A stretch of 64,000 nt of DNA from Sipunculus nudus. Taxonomy: Eukaryota > Annelida > Sipuncula > Golfingiida > Sipunculidae. The translations under genes and the position numbers were made by a program. The notes below the pieces were generated by a model that saw only the letters and a list, made by a program, of their open reading frames with translations, was not told where the DNA came from and did no database searches. Shown piece by piece: positions 26,994 to 36,892 of the stretch (positions within the stretch are counted from its first letter, which is position 1; the number at the start of each line of letters is the position of its first letter). The stretch covers positions 1,366,001-1,430,000 of the forward strand of contig JAPPUL010000069.1 in NCBI GenBank assembly GCA_026874595.1. Direction: 5' to 3'.

Positions 26994-27170
26994 AAAGAAG
27001 TATCCTTAAAAAGCGGGAAAATAAAAAACATTTTATATAAATAAGTAACACGCTAATACAAAAGTAGTATGTTTTTACACAAATAATTTATGGAATTCTT
27101 ATTTAGAAAAGAAGGGTTAAGAAAAGAAGGCTTAAAGGAGATATAAAAGTAAAAAGGAGAAATAAGATAA

Positions 27171-28757
27171 ATGGCTCGTGGATATATAATGTTGATATTA
27201 CATGCACACCTGCCCTATGTAAGACATCCTGAATATGCAGATTTTCTTGAAGAGGATTGGTTTTACGAGGCAATGACGGAAACGTATCTTCCGCTATTAA
27301 TGGTATTTGATGGGCTTATAAGGGATGGTATAGATTTTCGGATAACAATGTCCTTAACGCCTTCTTTGACTAATATGTTAGCAGATAAACTACTACAAGA
27401 TCGCTATGAAAAGCATCTAAATAATCTAGTTGAGTTATCAAATAAAGAGATTAATAGGACAAAGGAGAGCCAATCGTTTCAAGAGACGGCTTTAATGTAT
27501 AATAAAAAGTTTAGAAGCTGCCATGAGTTGTTTGTAAACCGTTATGGCAAAAACTTGATACAAGCGTTTAAAGAGTTGCAAGATCGTGGTAATTTGGAGA
27601 TAGTAACTTGTGGGGCAACACATGGTTTCATGCCGTTAATGAGCATAAATCCAAATGCCGTGAATGCTCAGATAGGGATAGCCTGCGATTCGTATAAGAG
27701 ATTTTTCTTGAGAGAGCCAAGAGGCATATGGAATGGGGAGTGTGGTTATTATCCTGGACTTGAGGAGCATTTGCAACGACATGGAATAAGATACTTTTTT
27801 GTTGAAACACATGGGCTTTTATATGCGGATAAAAGGCCACGATATGGTGTATTTGCGCCGATGTACTGCCCTAACAACGTAGCCTATTTTGGCCGAGATA
27901 CGGAGAGTGGGCAGGCGGTATGGAGTTCGAAGACGGGCTATCCTGGAGATTATAATTATCGTGAATTTTATAGAGACATAGGTTATGATCTTGATTTGGA
28001 CTATATAAGGCCTTATATACATGAAAACGATCTTAGGATAATGACAGGGATAAAATATTATAGGATAACGGGGGATGGTAATGAAAAGGAGCCATATGAT
28101 CATATAAAAGCGCTTGAGGTTGCAAAAGGGCATGCATCTAACTTTTTATATAATAGGAAGGAACAAATAAAACATCTAAGTACGCTTATGGATAGAGAAC
28201 CTTTAGTGGTAGCGCCATATGATGCAGAATTATTTGGGCATTGGTGGTACGAAGGGCCATATTTTATAGATTATTTTCTAAGGGAGCTATCAAAGCAAGA
28301 TGAAGTTGAGGGGATAACGCCTTCTGAGTATCTTTTAAAATATCTAAAGAATCAAGTATCGCGGCCTTCATTTTCAAGTTGGGGTAACAAAGGCTATTCA
28401 GAGGTGTGGTTAAACGAAACAAATGATTGGCTCTATCGGCACTTACACAAATGTGCAGATTTGATGGTAGAAGCAGTAAAGAATTACAAAGGGCGAAAGA
28501 TAACGGATTTAGAGGATAGAGCATTAAAGCAGCTGGCAAGAGAACTTTTGCTTGCACAAAGTAGCGACTGGGCATTTATAATGACGGCAAAGACAACGGT
28601 TGAATATGCAGTACGGCGGACAAGACAACATATAAACACCTTTTTAAAGTTGCACAATGCCCTTATAAATGGGAAAGTAAACGAAGCAGAATTAAGAGAG
28701 ATAGAGGGATTAGATAATATATTTCCTGAAATAGATTATAATCATTATTCACTATGA
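27171..28757 (+). CDS. GH57-family 1,4-alpha-glucan branching enzyme
   Basis: A 528-residue enzyme of glycoside hydrolase family 57 with DUF1957. It is expected to make alpha-1,6 branches in glycogen-like polymers. The N-terminal HAHLPYVRHP motif, the nucleophile in GIWNGECGYYPGLE (Glu190) and the acid/base Asp in YDAELFGHWWYEGP are all visible, followed by the C-terminal helical domain. Length matches bacterial and Thermococcus-type branching enzymes. No glycogen synthase or phosphorylase is in the window. It stands alone as a transcription unit. Confidence 0.9.
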   Translation: MARGYIMLILHAHLPYVRHPEYADFLEEDWFYEAMTETYLPLLMVFDGLIRDGIDFRITMSLTPSLTNMLADKLLQDRYEKHLNNLVELSNKEINRTKESQSFQETALMYNKKFRSCHELFVNRYGKNLIQAFKELQDRGNLEIVTCGATHGFMPLMSINPNAVNAQIGIACDSYKRFFLREPRGIWNGECGYYPGLEEHLQRHGIRYFFVETHGLLYADKRPRYGVFAPMYCPNNVAYFGRDTESGQAVWSSKTGYPGDYNYREFYRDIGYDLDLDYIRPYIHENDLRIMTGIKYYRITGDGNEKEPYDHIKALEVAKGHASNFLYNRKEQIKHLSTLMDREPLVVAPYDAELFGHWWYEGPYFIDYFLRELSKQDEVEGITPSEYLLKYLKNQVSRPSFSSWGNKGYSEVWLNETNDWLYRHLHKCADLMVEAVKNYKGRKITDLEDRALKQLARELLLAQSSDWAFIMTAKTTVEYAVRRTRQHINTFLKLHNALINGKVNEAELREIEGLDNIFPEIDYNHYSL

Positions 28758-28873
28758 TTAATGTGTTTACAATCTGTGGTATAAAAAATGGTAAATCATG
28801 ATTAAATGTTTTATGATTGTTATAATTATAATGAACTTTGTATAAAAGTTGGAATTAAGTTAAGTAAGGATTA

Positions 28874-28915
28874 ATATAATAGAATATATATAATAGAATA
28901 TATATAATAGAATTA
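28874..28915. repeat. 14-bp AT-only tandem repeat (3 units)
   Basis: Units of ATATAATAGAATAT in the 247-base gap before the HDOD gene. Each unit contains TATAAT, so any of them could act as a -10 box; no matching -35 is obvious. Confidence 0.75.
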
Positions 28916-29004
28916 ATACAATATATTTATTAAATTATGTGTCGAGAAAATATGAATATTGAATAGATAATAATGGTTATAAAAGTAAACGTTTAGGATT
29001 AATT

Positions 29005-29883
29005 ATGTCAAGACTAAATAGAAGAATATCAAAGTGTGTAGAGTCCTTACCAAGCTTGCCAACGAGCGTACAAAAGATAATGGAAGTGACACAAGATCCT
29101 TATGTAAAGCCAGCGATATTAAACCGGGTAATAAGCTTAGATCCAGTATTAACAGGACGCGTATTACAGCTTGTAAACTCAGCATATTATTCTTTGTCAA
29201 CGAAGGTAACATCGGTAGTAAAGGCAATAATCCTGCTTGGAGTAAATACAATAAGAAATCTTGCATTAAGTAGTGTATTAGTACCCTTTGTCCAGGCTGC
29301 AGGAGCAACATCAGAACGCTGGATGGTATTAAACGGAGATAATTATTGGATACACTCACTTGGGGTTGGGGTTACCTCAAAACTTATAGCAAAGGCTTAT
29401 GGAGTGCCTAAAGATCTTATAGAGGGGTATTTTGTAGCTGGGATGTTGCATGACATAGGAAAGGTTATATTAGATCTAACTTTGAAGGAGGAATATCTTG
29501 GAGTAATAGAGCAATCAGAAGATGATGGGATATCGCTGATAGCAGGGGAGTCCCAGACACTTGGAGTTGATCATACGGGAGTTGGACTTTTGGTTGCTGA
29601 ACGATGGGGTCTTTCAAATGAGATTAAGGAAGGAATATTGTATCATCATACACCACGGGAGTGTAGCAATGATTATAAGCCTATAGTATATGCGACCTAT
29701 ATTGCTAATAAGTTTTGCAATAATGAACAGATAGGTTTAAGTGGCAATACTCACAAAAGCCCTATAGATCCTGATATATTGGAGTATATGAAAACAGATA
29801 TAGCTTATTTGCATGAGCATCGCGCAGTAATTGATAAAGAGATCAAGAAGGCCTCGATTTTCATGAAACTTGAGGAATATTAA
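29005..29883 (+). CDS. HDOD-domain protein
   Basis: A 292-residue single-domain HDOD protein. HDOD is a variant of the HD phosphohydrolase fold found in bacterial signalling proteins, often linked to cyclic-di-GMP or motility control. Markers are LPSLPTSVQKIMEV, LVNSAYYSLSTKVTSV, AGMLHDIGKVILD (HD pair) and HTGVGLLVAERWGL. No partner domain is fused. The function in this organism is not deducible. The next gene downstream starts 151 bases away. Confidence 0.88.
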   Translation: MSRLNRRISKCVESLPSLPTSVQKIMEVTQDPYVKPAILNRVISLDPVLTGRVLQLVNSAYYSLSTKVTSVVKAIILLGVNTIRNLALSSVLVPFVQAAGATSERWMVLNGDNYWIHSLGVGVTSKLIAKAYGVPKDLIEGYFVAGMLHDIGKVILDLTLKEEYLGVIEQSEDDGISLIAGESQTLGVDHTGVGLLVAERWGLSNEIKEGILYHHTPRECSNDYKPIVYATYIANKFCNNEQIGLSGNTHKSPIDPDILEYMKTDIAYLHEHRAVIDKEIKKASIFMKLEEY

Positions 29884-30034
29884 TAATTTATATATGTGCT
29901 ATATAATATAGTTTAGAAAAGCTTTTTATAGACGTTATACTTAATGTATAAGTTTGTAATATAAAGATTTATGGATTATGTTTATTACTTGTGTTTTATA
30001 GCATATAAAATAGATAATTAAGAAGGTATTAAAT

Positions 30035-31048
30035 ATGATAGTACGATTTTGGGGGGTACGTGGTTCAGTTCCAACTCCGGGACCATATTCAGTTAAATAT
30101 GGTGGTAATACAGCTTGTATAGAAGTGCGAGGCGACAAAGGAGAGCTTCTTATAGTAGATGCTGGTACAGGGCTTCGTGAACTTGGTAATAGTTTACTTG
30201 CAAATAATTTAAATAATGATGCTTTAAATATAAGTATATTGCTAACTCATACGCACTGGGACCATATTCAAGGGTTCCCATTCTTCGCGCCAGCTTTTAT
30301 ACCATCAACAAAGATAACTTTTCTAGGACCTGTTAGCGCTGTTGGTAAAACATTGCAAGAGATAGTGGCAGGACAAATGTCATATTCCTACTTTCCAATT
30401 AATCTAAAAGAACTTCGTGGCACAATAGAGTTTAAGGAACTACAAGGAGATCAGAGTTTGGAGATTGGCCCTTTTAATATTACAACATGTTATCTTAATC
30501 ATCCGATATTATGTTTGGGATATAGAATAAATTATGGAGATAAGACAGTTGTAACATTATATGATAGTGAACCTTATCGTAATATATTTTTCTCGGATAA
30601 AGAGGAGGATGAAGTTAAAGGGAATAAAGATGGGGCTGGGAGTGCAGATACGGAAGATGATCTAGATGATATATTTTCGGATGAGTTTGATGTTGATGAT
30701 GATATGGTAGAGGATGCATTTGCTGAGGCTGAGGAGTGTGTTAGGATGCAAAATCAAAAGATTATAGATTTTGCTATGAACAGCGATTTTTTAATACATG
30801 ATGCTCAATACACAGAGGAGGAATATAAGACAAAACTTGGTTGGGGACATAGTTCTATGGAGTATGCTCTTGATAGTGCTTTGAAGACTAATTGTCAAAA
30901 AATAGCGTTATTTCATCATGACCCTATGAGAACGGATGATCAACTTGATGAGCTTGCAGAAGGTCTTTCTAAGAGAATAAAATCACAAAATCCTACTAAA
31001 GATGTAAAAGTATTTTTTGCAAGAGAACGTCTTGAAGTAGAGATATAA
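30035..31048 (+). CDS. Metallo-beta-lactamase-fold hydrolase with acidic insertion
   Basis: A 337-residue enzyme. The N-terminus (RFWGVRGSVPTPGP, KYGGNTACIEV) and the metal-binding HTHWDHIQGFPFF (72-77) belong to the MBL subgroup related to PhnP and RNase Z, found in many signalling operons. GWGHSSMEYAL near residue 273 supplies another His. Residues about 195-240 are a highly acidic insert (EDDLDDIFSDEFDVDDDMVE) that separates the two halves and is not typical of the family. The substrate is unknown; a phosphodiester is likely from the subgroup. Confidence 0.85.
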   Translation: MIVRFWGVRGSVPTPGPYSVKYGGNTACIEVRGDKGELLIVDAGTGLRELGNSLLANNLNNDALNISILLTHTHWDHIQGFPFFAPAFIPSTKITFLGPVSAVGKTLQEIVAGQMSYSYFPINLKELRGTIEFKELQGDQSLEIGPFNITTCYLNHPILCLGYRINYGDKTVVTLYDSEPYRNIFFSDKEEDEVKGNKDGAGSADTEDDLDDIFSDEFDVDDDMVEDAFAEAEECVRMQNQKIIDFAMNSDFLIHDAQYTEEEYKTKLGWGHSSMEYALDSALKTNCQKIALFHHDPMRTDDQLDELAEGLSKRIKSQNPTKDVKVFFARERLEVEI

Positions 31049-31103
31049 CTTTAATTTGTTTAAGATAGCCTTCAGTTTGGATTAAATAATATGATTACTA
31101 TTT

Positions 31104-32048
31104 TTAAGAGAGACAATTGCGTGCTTCTTTAAGTATGTCTTTAGCTCCTTTGGATATAAGATGCACTGCAGCCTTTTGCCCGATTTTTTGCGGGTCATTA
31201 ATTGGTCCTTTAATGGAAGTATGTAAATATTTCTTACCATCGATAGATAAAACGCAAGCGTCAAGGCAAAGCTTTTTCCCTTTAATATATGCATAAGCCG
31301 CTATTGGAGCTTGACAACCGCCTTCTAAATCGCTCATAAAAGCCCTCTCAGCGCTAAGGCAAGTTTGACTTTCTAAGTCGTTAATGCCTTTAATTAAATC
31401 TTTAATAAATAAATCTTTGGTTCTACATTCAATGCCAACAGCACCCTGCCCCACTGCGGGAATACAAATGTCTTTAGTAATAATCTCTTTTATAAGATGC
31501 TCCAAATTTAGTCTTTTGACGCCGGCATAAGCTAATATAATACCATCAAGATTATCTTTTTCCATTGTCTTGATACGGGTTTTTATATTACCACGAATAT
31601 TAATAAAGCTTAGGTTATTAAAATGTCTTTTTAGCTGGCTCTGACGTCTAATACTACCAGTCCCGATAATAGCAGATTGACTTTTGGGTATAGACGAAAT
31701 ACTTGTAAAACGATTAGAAATGAAAACATCCTGAGGGTTTTCTCTTTTACAAATAGCAAATATTTCAAGTCCCGGAGGAATGGAAGTAGGGACATCTTTC
31801 ATGCTGTGAACCGCAATATCAGCATCAGAGCTAATTAGAGCCTCTTCAAGCTCTTTAACAAAAAGCCCCTCACCGCCAATCTTATTAATAGAGTAGTTAA
31901 TAAACTTATCAGCCTTTGTTTTTATAACTTTTATACTTACTTCGATGTTAGAATACTTTTGTAAGAGCCAGTCTTTAACCATATTAGCCTGAGCAAGGGC
32001 AAGAGCCGAACCACGTGTTGCAATTATTATGTGTTTATTATTTCCCAT
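31104..32048 (-). CDS. hemC: Hydroxymethylbilane synthase (porphobilinogen deaminase)
   Basis: A 314-residue haem-pathway enzyme joining four porphobilinogen molecules. Signatures include IIATRGSALALAQANMV, HSMKDVP, GTGSIRRQSQL, and the dipyrromethane cofactor Cys in LEGGCQAPIAAYA (Cys245). Length is typical. It is followed 77 bases further upstream on the same strand by a LOG-like gene. No other haem gene is present here, but haem fits with a respiratory lifestyle. Confidence 0.95.
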   Translation of the reverse strand: MGNNKHIIIATRGSALALAQANMVKDWLLQKYSNIEVSIKVIKTKADKFINYSINKIGGEGLFVKELEEALISSDADIAVHSMKDVPTSIPPGLEIFAICKRENPQDVFISNRFTSISSIPKSQSAIIGTGSIRRQSQLKRHFNNLSFINIRGNIKTRIKTMEKDNLDGIILAYAGVKRLNLEHLIKEIITKDICIPAVGQGAVGIECRTKDLFIKDLIKGINDLESQTCLSAERAFMSDLEGGCQAPIAAYAYIKGKKLCLDACVLSIDGKKYLHTSIKGPINDPQKIGQKAAVHLISKGAKDILKEARNCLS

Positions 32049-32125
32049 TTATTCTTCTTCTATATATTCCTTTATTATTCCTCTTTTTTTGAATAATATA
32101 ATTGTTATTTGTATTGTAAATATAG

Positions 32126-32650
32126 TTATCGAAACTTTGCAAGCCATTGTAAATATTGCTTTTCAAAGTCCTCAACAGAGCTTATAGCTTTAAGTAGAGG
32201 TTTTTTATTATGTTTGTCAAACTTGTTATCAATAAAACCTTTTTCGGCAATAATCTTGCTCCAACCCTCGTTTAGATAAGCAAAAATGTTGCGTTTAAAT
32301 TGCCAAGCATAAGCAAGTTCAGATAGAGTACCGGCACCGCCTCCGATGGCAACAACAAGGTCGGCAGCCAAAATATTAATCATATTGCGAGCATAACCAA
32401 TACCAGAAGGGATAACGAAATCAGAATAAGGATGAGCATCTTCTAAGCAGACATTTGGAGTAATAGATAAAACGGTACCGTCCTCACTTTTGGCGCCCTT
32501 AGCGGCAGCCTCCATAACGCCCCCTTGTCCACCAGTTATTAGTAAAGCCTTACTTAAAGCGATTATTTTACCTGTCTTAAACGCAATGTCGTAACTTTCT
32601 TTACTGGCAACAGAATCACCAATAACAACAATTTGAGTTTGTCGAATCAT
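32126..32650 (-). CDS. LOG-like Rossmann protein (TIGR00725 family)
   Basis: A 174-residue protein with TGGQGGVMEAAAKGA and IGGGAGTLSELAYAW, the two nucleotide-binding loops of the LOG/TIGR00725 family, whose members include cytokinin-activating phosphoribohydrolases and molybdenum-cofactor-carrier-like proteins. ATG at 32650 is preferred; a GTG at 32668 would add six residues but has no ribosome site. The exact activity is undetermined. Confidence 0.85.
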   Translation of the reverse strand: MIRQTQIVVIGDSVASKESYDIAFKTGKIIALSKALLITGGQGGVMEAAAKGAKSEDGTVLSITPNVCLEDAHPYSDFVIPSGIGYARNMINILAADLVVAIGGGAGTLSELAYAWQFKRNIFAYLNEGWSKIIAEKGFIDNKFDKHNKKPLLKAISSVEDFEKQYLQWLAKFR

Positions 32651-32681
32651 AATAAAGTTTAACACCAACCATAAAAAGTTT

Positions 32682-32773
32682 AAAAGAGTAGTAAAGCGTA
32701 GTAAAATATAATTAAAGGGTTATATTAGGTTTATTATAATAACTAAAATTAATTATATGTAGGAGTGAACACA
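32682..32773 (+). promoter_or_regulatory. Duplicated leader of the first GLUG gene
   Basis: These 92 bases are identical to 33812-33903 and end directly at the start codon. They contain TATAAT (32735-32740) as a likely -10 box and AGGAG (32761-32765) as ribosome site. The -35 (TTAAAG at 32712) is weak. Identity implies that both lipoprotein genes are controlled in the same way. Confidence 0.8.
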
Positions 32774-33769
32774 ATGAAAAATAAAAGTATAGTAGTGCTT
32801 ATTTTGAGTAGTCTTGTGGTTTTTGCGGGCTGTGGAAATGACATGTCAAACACGGGAGGAGAAGGCAGCGGTCAAACTAGCTGTAATATTTCTATATCTA
32901 GCTATGAAGAGTTTGACAAAATAAGAGAAAACTTGTCTTGTAATTACACGCTTACAGCAGATATTGACTTTGAAATGAGAACAAACTTTGAGCCAATAGG
33001 AACTATAGACAAACCTTTTACAGGAGTGCTAGACGGAGCAGGACATACCATAAAAAACGTTACAATTGATAAGAGTGATACTAATGATGTAGGAGTAATT
33101 GGCTTTGCAAAAGGGGCTAGTATTAAAAACCTCACCTTTGAAGCTGTATTAATTAAAAGTGAAGAGAATCAGCGTACGGGTGTTATAGGAACTGCGATAG
33201 ACAGCTCAATAAGCAAGGTCTATGTAAAGAGCGGCACTATTGCAGGTCATACAGGTAATAGTTATTATGTCGGAGGACTTGTTGGGAGCAATAGTGGGAC
33301 TATAGAAAACTCTTATTCAGCTGCTACTGTTAAGGGTAATACCAATGTAGGCGGTCTTGTTGGTTATAACTTCGGGACTATAGAAAACTCATATGCAACG
33401 ACGGGAGTGGTTGATGGTGCTAATTATGTCGGCGGTCTTGTTGGAAAAAATGGTGAGGGGACGACTATAAAAAACTCTTATGCAACGGGAGCGGTCACTG
33501 GTACTTTTTCTGCAGGCGGTCTTGCTGGTTATAACTCCGGGACTATAGAAAACAGCTACTATGACAAAGATGGCACAAAGCAAACGGATATTGGTAAGGG
33601 TATAGGAGTAAGCAAGGGGGCTAATATCGTAAAAAGAGGTGATAAGTACTATGATAGTAAAGGGACGCCTTCTGCTAACGACGATGTTGAGATATTCAAA
33701 GGCTGGGATTTTGCCAACGTATGGGATTTTACAGCTGGGTGGCCTACGTTAAAGTGGCAAACGAATTAA
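32774..33769 (+). CDS. GLUG-repeat lipoprotein A
   Basis: A 331-residue predicted lipoprotein (lipobox VFAGC, Cys20). A short polar spacer precedes a conserved segment (FDKIRENLSCNYTLTADIDF, FTGVLDGAGHTIKNV) and about four GLUG motifs (GGLVGxNxGTIENSY). The end (IFKGWDFANVWDF, WPTLKW) resembles the C-terminus of the larger relative at 1079-2614. ATG at 32774 is chosen because AGGAG is eight bases upstream; the GTG at 32765 overlaps that site. It is tandem with lipoprotein B and probably surface-exposed. Confidence 0.85.
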   Translation: MKNKSIVVLILSSLVVFAGCGNDMSNTGGEGSGQTSCNISISSYEEFDKIRENLSCNYTLTADIDFEMRTNFEPIGTIDKPFTGVLDGAGHTIKNVTIDKSDTNDVGVIGFAKGASIKNLTFEAVLIKSEENQRTGVIGTAIDSSISKVYVKSGTIAGHTGNSYYVGGLVGSNSGTIENSYSAATVKGNTNVGGLVGYNFGTIENSYATTGVVDGANYVGGLVGKNGEGTTIKNSYATGAVTGTFSAGGLAGYNSGTIENSYYDKDGTKQTDIGKGIGVSKGANIVKRGDKYYDSKGTPSANDDVEIFKGWDFANVWDFTAGWPTLKWQTN

Positions 33770-33811
33770 CCTTTAAGTATCGGGCGATAAGAAAGTGTAG
33801 CACTAATCATA

Positions 33812-33903
33812 AAAAGAGTAGTAAAGCGTAGTAAAATATAATTAAAGGGTTATATTAGGTTTATTATAATAACTAAAATTAATTATATGTAGGAGTGAAC
33901 ACA
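33812..33903 (+). promoter_or_regulatory. Duplicated leader of the second GLUG gene
   Basis: Identical over 92 bases to 32682-32773, with TATAAT at 33865-33870 and AGGAG at 33891-33895. It shows that the tandem duplication included the promoter. The start codon following it is TTG rather than ATG. Confidence 0.8.
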
Positions 33904-35031
33904 TTGCAAAACAAAAGTCTAGTAGTGCTTATTGTGTTTACTGTTGTCATGACTTTAGGCTTTAATGGGTGTAGTAACGATGGGGTAGGGAAGGGCACGA
34001 ATGTCGGTACGAATGACAGCACGAATCGCGACACAAGTAAAGATCCTTGCAGTGAGGTGGCGATTAAGGTAGGCACGTATCCTGAATTTGACAAAATAAG
34101 AGAAAACTTGTCTTGTAATTACACGCTTACAGCAGATATTGACTTTGAAATGAGAACAGACTTCAAGCCGATAGGAACTCAAGCCGAGCCATTCACAGGA
34201 GTGCTAGACGGAGCAGGACATACCATAAAAAACGTTAAAATTGAGAAGGAAACTTCTTCTTATGTAGGAGTAATTGGCTTTGCCGATGGAGCAACCATTA
34301 AGAAGTTTGTTGTTGAAAATGTAGCTATTAAAGGTAAGGATAGGGTAGGGTTTATAGGTCGTATGGATGGTGGAACAATAAGTGAGGTCCGTGTAATAAA
34401 CGCTTATATAGATGCAAAGGGCTCTTACGTAGGAGGACTTGTTGGGGAGAACGGGGGCACTATAAAAAACTCATATGCAAGAGGTCTGGTTAGTGCTTCT
34501 GTTTTTTTTAATGTAGGAGGACTTGTTGGGGAGAATGGAGGTTCTATAAAAAACTCATATGCAAGAGGTCTGGTTAGAGGTTTTTTTAATGTAGGAGGAC
34601 TTGTTGGGGAGAATGGGGGCACTATAAAAAGCTCATATGCAAGTGGTCTGGTTACAGGTTCTAAAGTAGGAGGACTTGTAGGCAATAACGGGGGCACTAT
34701 AAAAAACTCATATGCAACCGTTGCTATAGGGGCTAAAGATGTAGGAGGGGGGCTTGCTGGTCGTAGGAGTAAGGGTAGTATTATAACAAACAGCTATTTT
34801 GATAAAGGAACTAGTATCCGAACTGCTGGTGTTGGTGATGGTGCTAATGTCCAAGTAATAGGAGTAAGCAAGGGGGCTAATATCGTAAAAAGAGATAATG
34901 AGTACTATGATACTCTAGGGACGCCTTTTGAGGATGGCGATGATGTTGAGATATTCAAGGGGTGGGATTTTGCAAGTGTATGGGTTTTTGAAGCTGGCGC
35001 ATGGCCTAAACTTTTATGGCAAACGAATTAA
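33904..35031 (+). CDS. GLUG-repeat lipoprotein B
   Basis: A 375-residue predicted lipoprotein paralogous to A, with a lipobox (GFNGC, Cys23) and about five GLUG units, four of them nearly identical at DNA level. A stretch from FDKIRENLSC to ADIDFEMRT matches protein A exactly, and the C-terminal IFKGWDFASVWVFE also matches. By alignment with A the start is TTG at 33904, eight bases from AGGAG, suggesting weaker translation than A. It has extra repeats relative to A. Confidence 0.85.
   Translation: MQNKSLVVLIVFTVVMTLGFNGCSNDGVGKGTNVGTNDSTNRDTSKDPCSEVAIKVGTYPEFDKIRENLSCNYTLTADIDFEMRTDFKPIGTQAEPFTGVLDGAGHTIKNVKIEKETSSYVGVIGFADGATIKKFVVENVAIKGKDRVGFIGRMDGGTISEVRVINAYIDAKGSYVGGLVGENGGTIKNSYARGLVSASVFFNVGGLVGENGGSIKNSYARGLVRGFFNVGGLVGENGGTIKSSYASGLVTGSKVGGLVGNNGGTIKNSYATVAIGAKDVGGGLAGRRSKGSIITNSYFDKGTSIRTAGVGDGANVQVIGVSKGANIVKRDNEYYDTLGTPFEDGDDVEIFKGWDFASVWVFEAGAWPKLLWQTN
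34429..34720. repeat. GLUG-encoding DNA repeats in lipoprotein B
   Basis: Four units of roughly 70 bases, each beginning GTAGGAGGACTTGTTGG and ending ...TCATATGCAAGAGGT or close variants, encode GGLVGENGGTIKNSYARGLV-like segments. The high DNA identity makes unit gain or loss by recombination plausible. Confidence 0.85.
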
Positions 35032-35141
35032 CTCTTTAAGAGAGTGAATATGTTTTTAAGGTAGTGGCTTTTGGGGACATATCAGAATGATAAGATAAGT
35101 AGTAATATAGTAGAGTTATAGCCTTTAGTTCATCAAGACAG

Positions 35142-35170
35142 TTGACATCCTGGGGTCTTTTTTGTAGTTT
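35142..35170 (+). promoter_or_regulatory. Candidate sigma-70 promoter for icd
   Basis: TTGACA at 35142-35147, a 17-base spacer and TAGTTT at 35165-35170. It is 46 bases upstream of the icd start. The -35 is perfect and the -10 weak. Confidence 0.5.
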
Positions 35171-35216
35171 AATATAGCTTAAATAGGCAAATCTAACCTT
35201 AAGGAGGAACAAAATA

Positions 35217-36485
35217 ATGGTATATGAAAAGGTTAAGGTACCGGATACGGGCCAAAAGATAAGGATGGGAGCAGATGGCAAGTTGAATGTACCAGATAGA
35301 CCGATAGTGGCATTTATAGAAGGGGATGGGACAGGTCCTGACATATGGAATGCATCGGTACGAGTATTTGATCATGCAGTTAAGAAAGCGTATGGAGGGA
35401 AGAAAAAGATAGAGTGGATGGAAGTATACGCAGGAGAGAAGTCGTGGAAGATGCATGGACAAACAGATGAGGGGTGGTTACCGCAGGAGACATTAGATGT
35501 AATTAATGAGTATCTGGTGGCGATAAAGGGTCCGATGACAACGCCGATAGGGGGAGGAATAAGGTCAATAAACGTGGCATTGAGGCAGAAGCTAGACCTA
35601 TATACGTGTTTAAGGCCGGTAAGATGGTTTACAGGCGTACCATCTCCGGTAAAAAGGCCATCAGATATAGACATGGTAATCTTCCGTGAAAATACAGAAG
35701 ATATATACGCTGGGATAGAGTTCAAGGCGGGGACACCGGAGGCAGAGAAACTGCTAGCTTTTTTAAAGGAATTTAATTTAGATGGTAAGGTAAGATTTCC
35801 AAAGACAGCATCATTTGGGATAAAGCCGGTGTCAGAAGAAGGAACACATAGGATAGTAAAAGCAGCAATAAACTACGCAATAGCAAACAACAGAAGTAGC
35901 GTGACCCTAGTGCACAAAGGGAACATAATGAAGTTTACAGAAGGCCATTTCATGAAATGGGGCTATGAGCTTGCCCAGAATGAGTATGGAGCAAAGCTTC
36001 TAGACGGTGGACCATGGTGCGTTATGAAGAATCCAAAAAGCGGTAAAGAGATAGTAATAAAGGACGTGATAGCGGATGCATTTTTGCAACAGATATTAAC
36101 AAGGCCAGCAGAATATAGCGTTATAGCGACAATGAACTTGAACGGAGACTATATATCAGATGCGCTTGCAGCGGAGGTAGGTGGTATAGGGATAGCGCCT
36201 GGAGCGAATATAAATTACAATACAGGACGAGCGATATTCGAGGCAACACACGGCACAGCCCCAAAATACGCAGGACAAGATAAAGTAAACCCATCGTCAG
36301 TGATATTGTCAGGGGAGATGATGTTACGACACATGGGCTGGAACGAGGCAGCAGATTTAATAGTTAAAGGGCTTGAGGGAGCGATTGGGGCGAAGGTGGT
36401 AACCTATGATTTTGCACGTTTAATGGACAATGCAAAAGAGGTAAGCTGTTCTGCATTTGGGGATTGTATAAACGAGAACATGTAG
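35217..36485 (+). CDS. icd: Isocitrate dehydrogenase (NADP-type)
   Basis: A 422-residue decarboxylating isocitrate dehydrogenase of the TCA cycle, similar in length and layout to the E. coli enzyme. Motifs: [12 protein letters not shown], the substrate loop [16 protein letters not shown], the [14 protein letters not shown] segment, the catalytic Lys/Tyr region, and [20 protein letters not shown] near the C-terminus. It has an excellent AAGGAGG ribosome site eight bases before ATG. RNase P RNA follows immediately. Confidence 0.95.
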   Translation: MVYEKVKVPDTGQKIRMGADGKLNVPDRPIVAFIEGDGTGPDIWNASVRVFDHAVKKAYGGKKKIEWMEVYAGEKSWKMHGQTDEGWLPQETLDVINEYLVAIKGPMTTPIGGGIRSINVALRQKLDLYTCLRPVRWFTGVPSPVKRPSDIDMVIFRENTEDIYAGIEFKAGTPEAEKLLAFLKEFNLDGKVRFPKTASFGIKPVSEEGTHRIVKAAINYAIANNRSSVTLVHKGNIMKFTEGHFMKWGYELAQNEYGAKLLDGGPWCVMKNPKSGKEIVIKDVIADAFLQQILTRPAEYSVIATMNLNGDYISDALAAEVGGIGIAPGANINYNTGRAIFEATHGTAPKYAGQDKVNPSSVILSGEMMLRHMGWNEAADLIVKGLEGAIGAKVVTYDFARLMDNAKEVSCSAFGDCINENM

Positions 36486-36512
36486 CTTAGGAGCTATAAT
36501 AGGTTTTAAAAT

Positions 36513-36870
36513 AAAGTAGGCAAGAGGGTCGCTGTAACTAATAAGGTTATAGAGGAAAGTCCGAGCTACATTAGGAAATAGGACCGGGTAATACCCGGGT
36601 GGAGTGATCCAACGGAAAGTGCCACAGAAAACATACCGCCAAAATGCTTATATATAATATAAGTAAAAGGTAAGGGTGAAAAGGTTGAGGTAAGAGCTCA
36701 CCGCTTTACCAGCAATGGTAAAGGTATGGTAAACCCTCCTAGTAGCAAGATCAAGTAAGTAGGCAAATTCCTATATAAAAAAGCCTACGGGTGGATTGCA
36801 AAATACATTAGGCAACTGATGTATAAGATAGATGGCTCTCATAAACAGAACTCGGCTTATTGCCTGCTTT
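36513..36870 (+). ncRNA. rnpB: RNase P RNA (type A)
   Basis: The catalytic RNA of ribonuclease P, which matures tRNA 5' ends. The P1 helix pairs AAAGTAGGCAA (36513-36523) with TTGCCTGCTTT (36860-36870) over eleven positions. The conserved core is visible: GAGGAAAGTCCGAGC near 36552, ACAGAAAACATACCGCC, GGTAAGGGTGAAAAGG, AGAGCTCACCGC, and the 3' ACAGAACTCGGCTTAT. It starts 28 bases after icd; a TATAAT at 36495-36500 may be its -10 box. Confidence 0.95.
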
Positions 36871-36892
36871 ATGTCTTTCTTATATGTCTTTC

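Noticed and set aside
32765-32773. GTG start for GLUG lipoprotein A
   Set aside because: It overlaps the AGGAG ribosome site; ATG at 32774 is at proper spacing and gives a standard lipoprotein signal.
35032-35060. Rho-independent terminator after GLUG lipoprotein B
   Set aside because: The small stem (ACTCT/AGAGT) lacks an adjacent T-tract and is too short.
36513-36870. Possible protein-coding gap after icd
   Set aside because: The conserved RNase P core and P1 helix explain the whole stretch.
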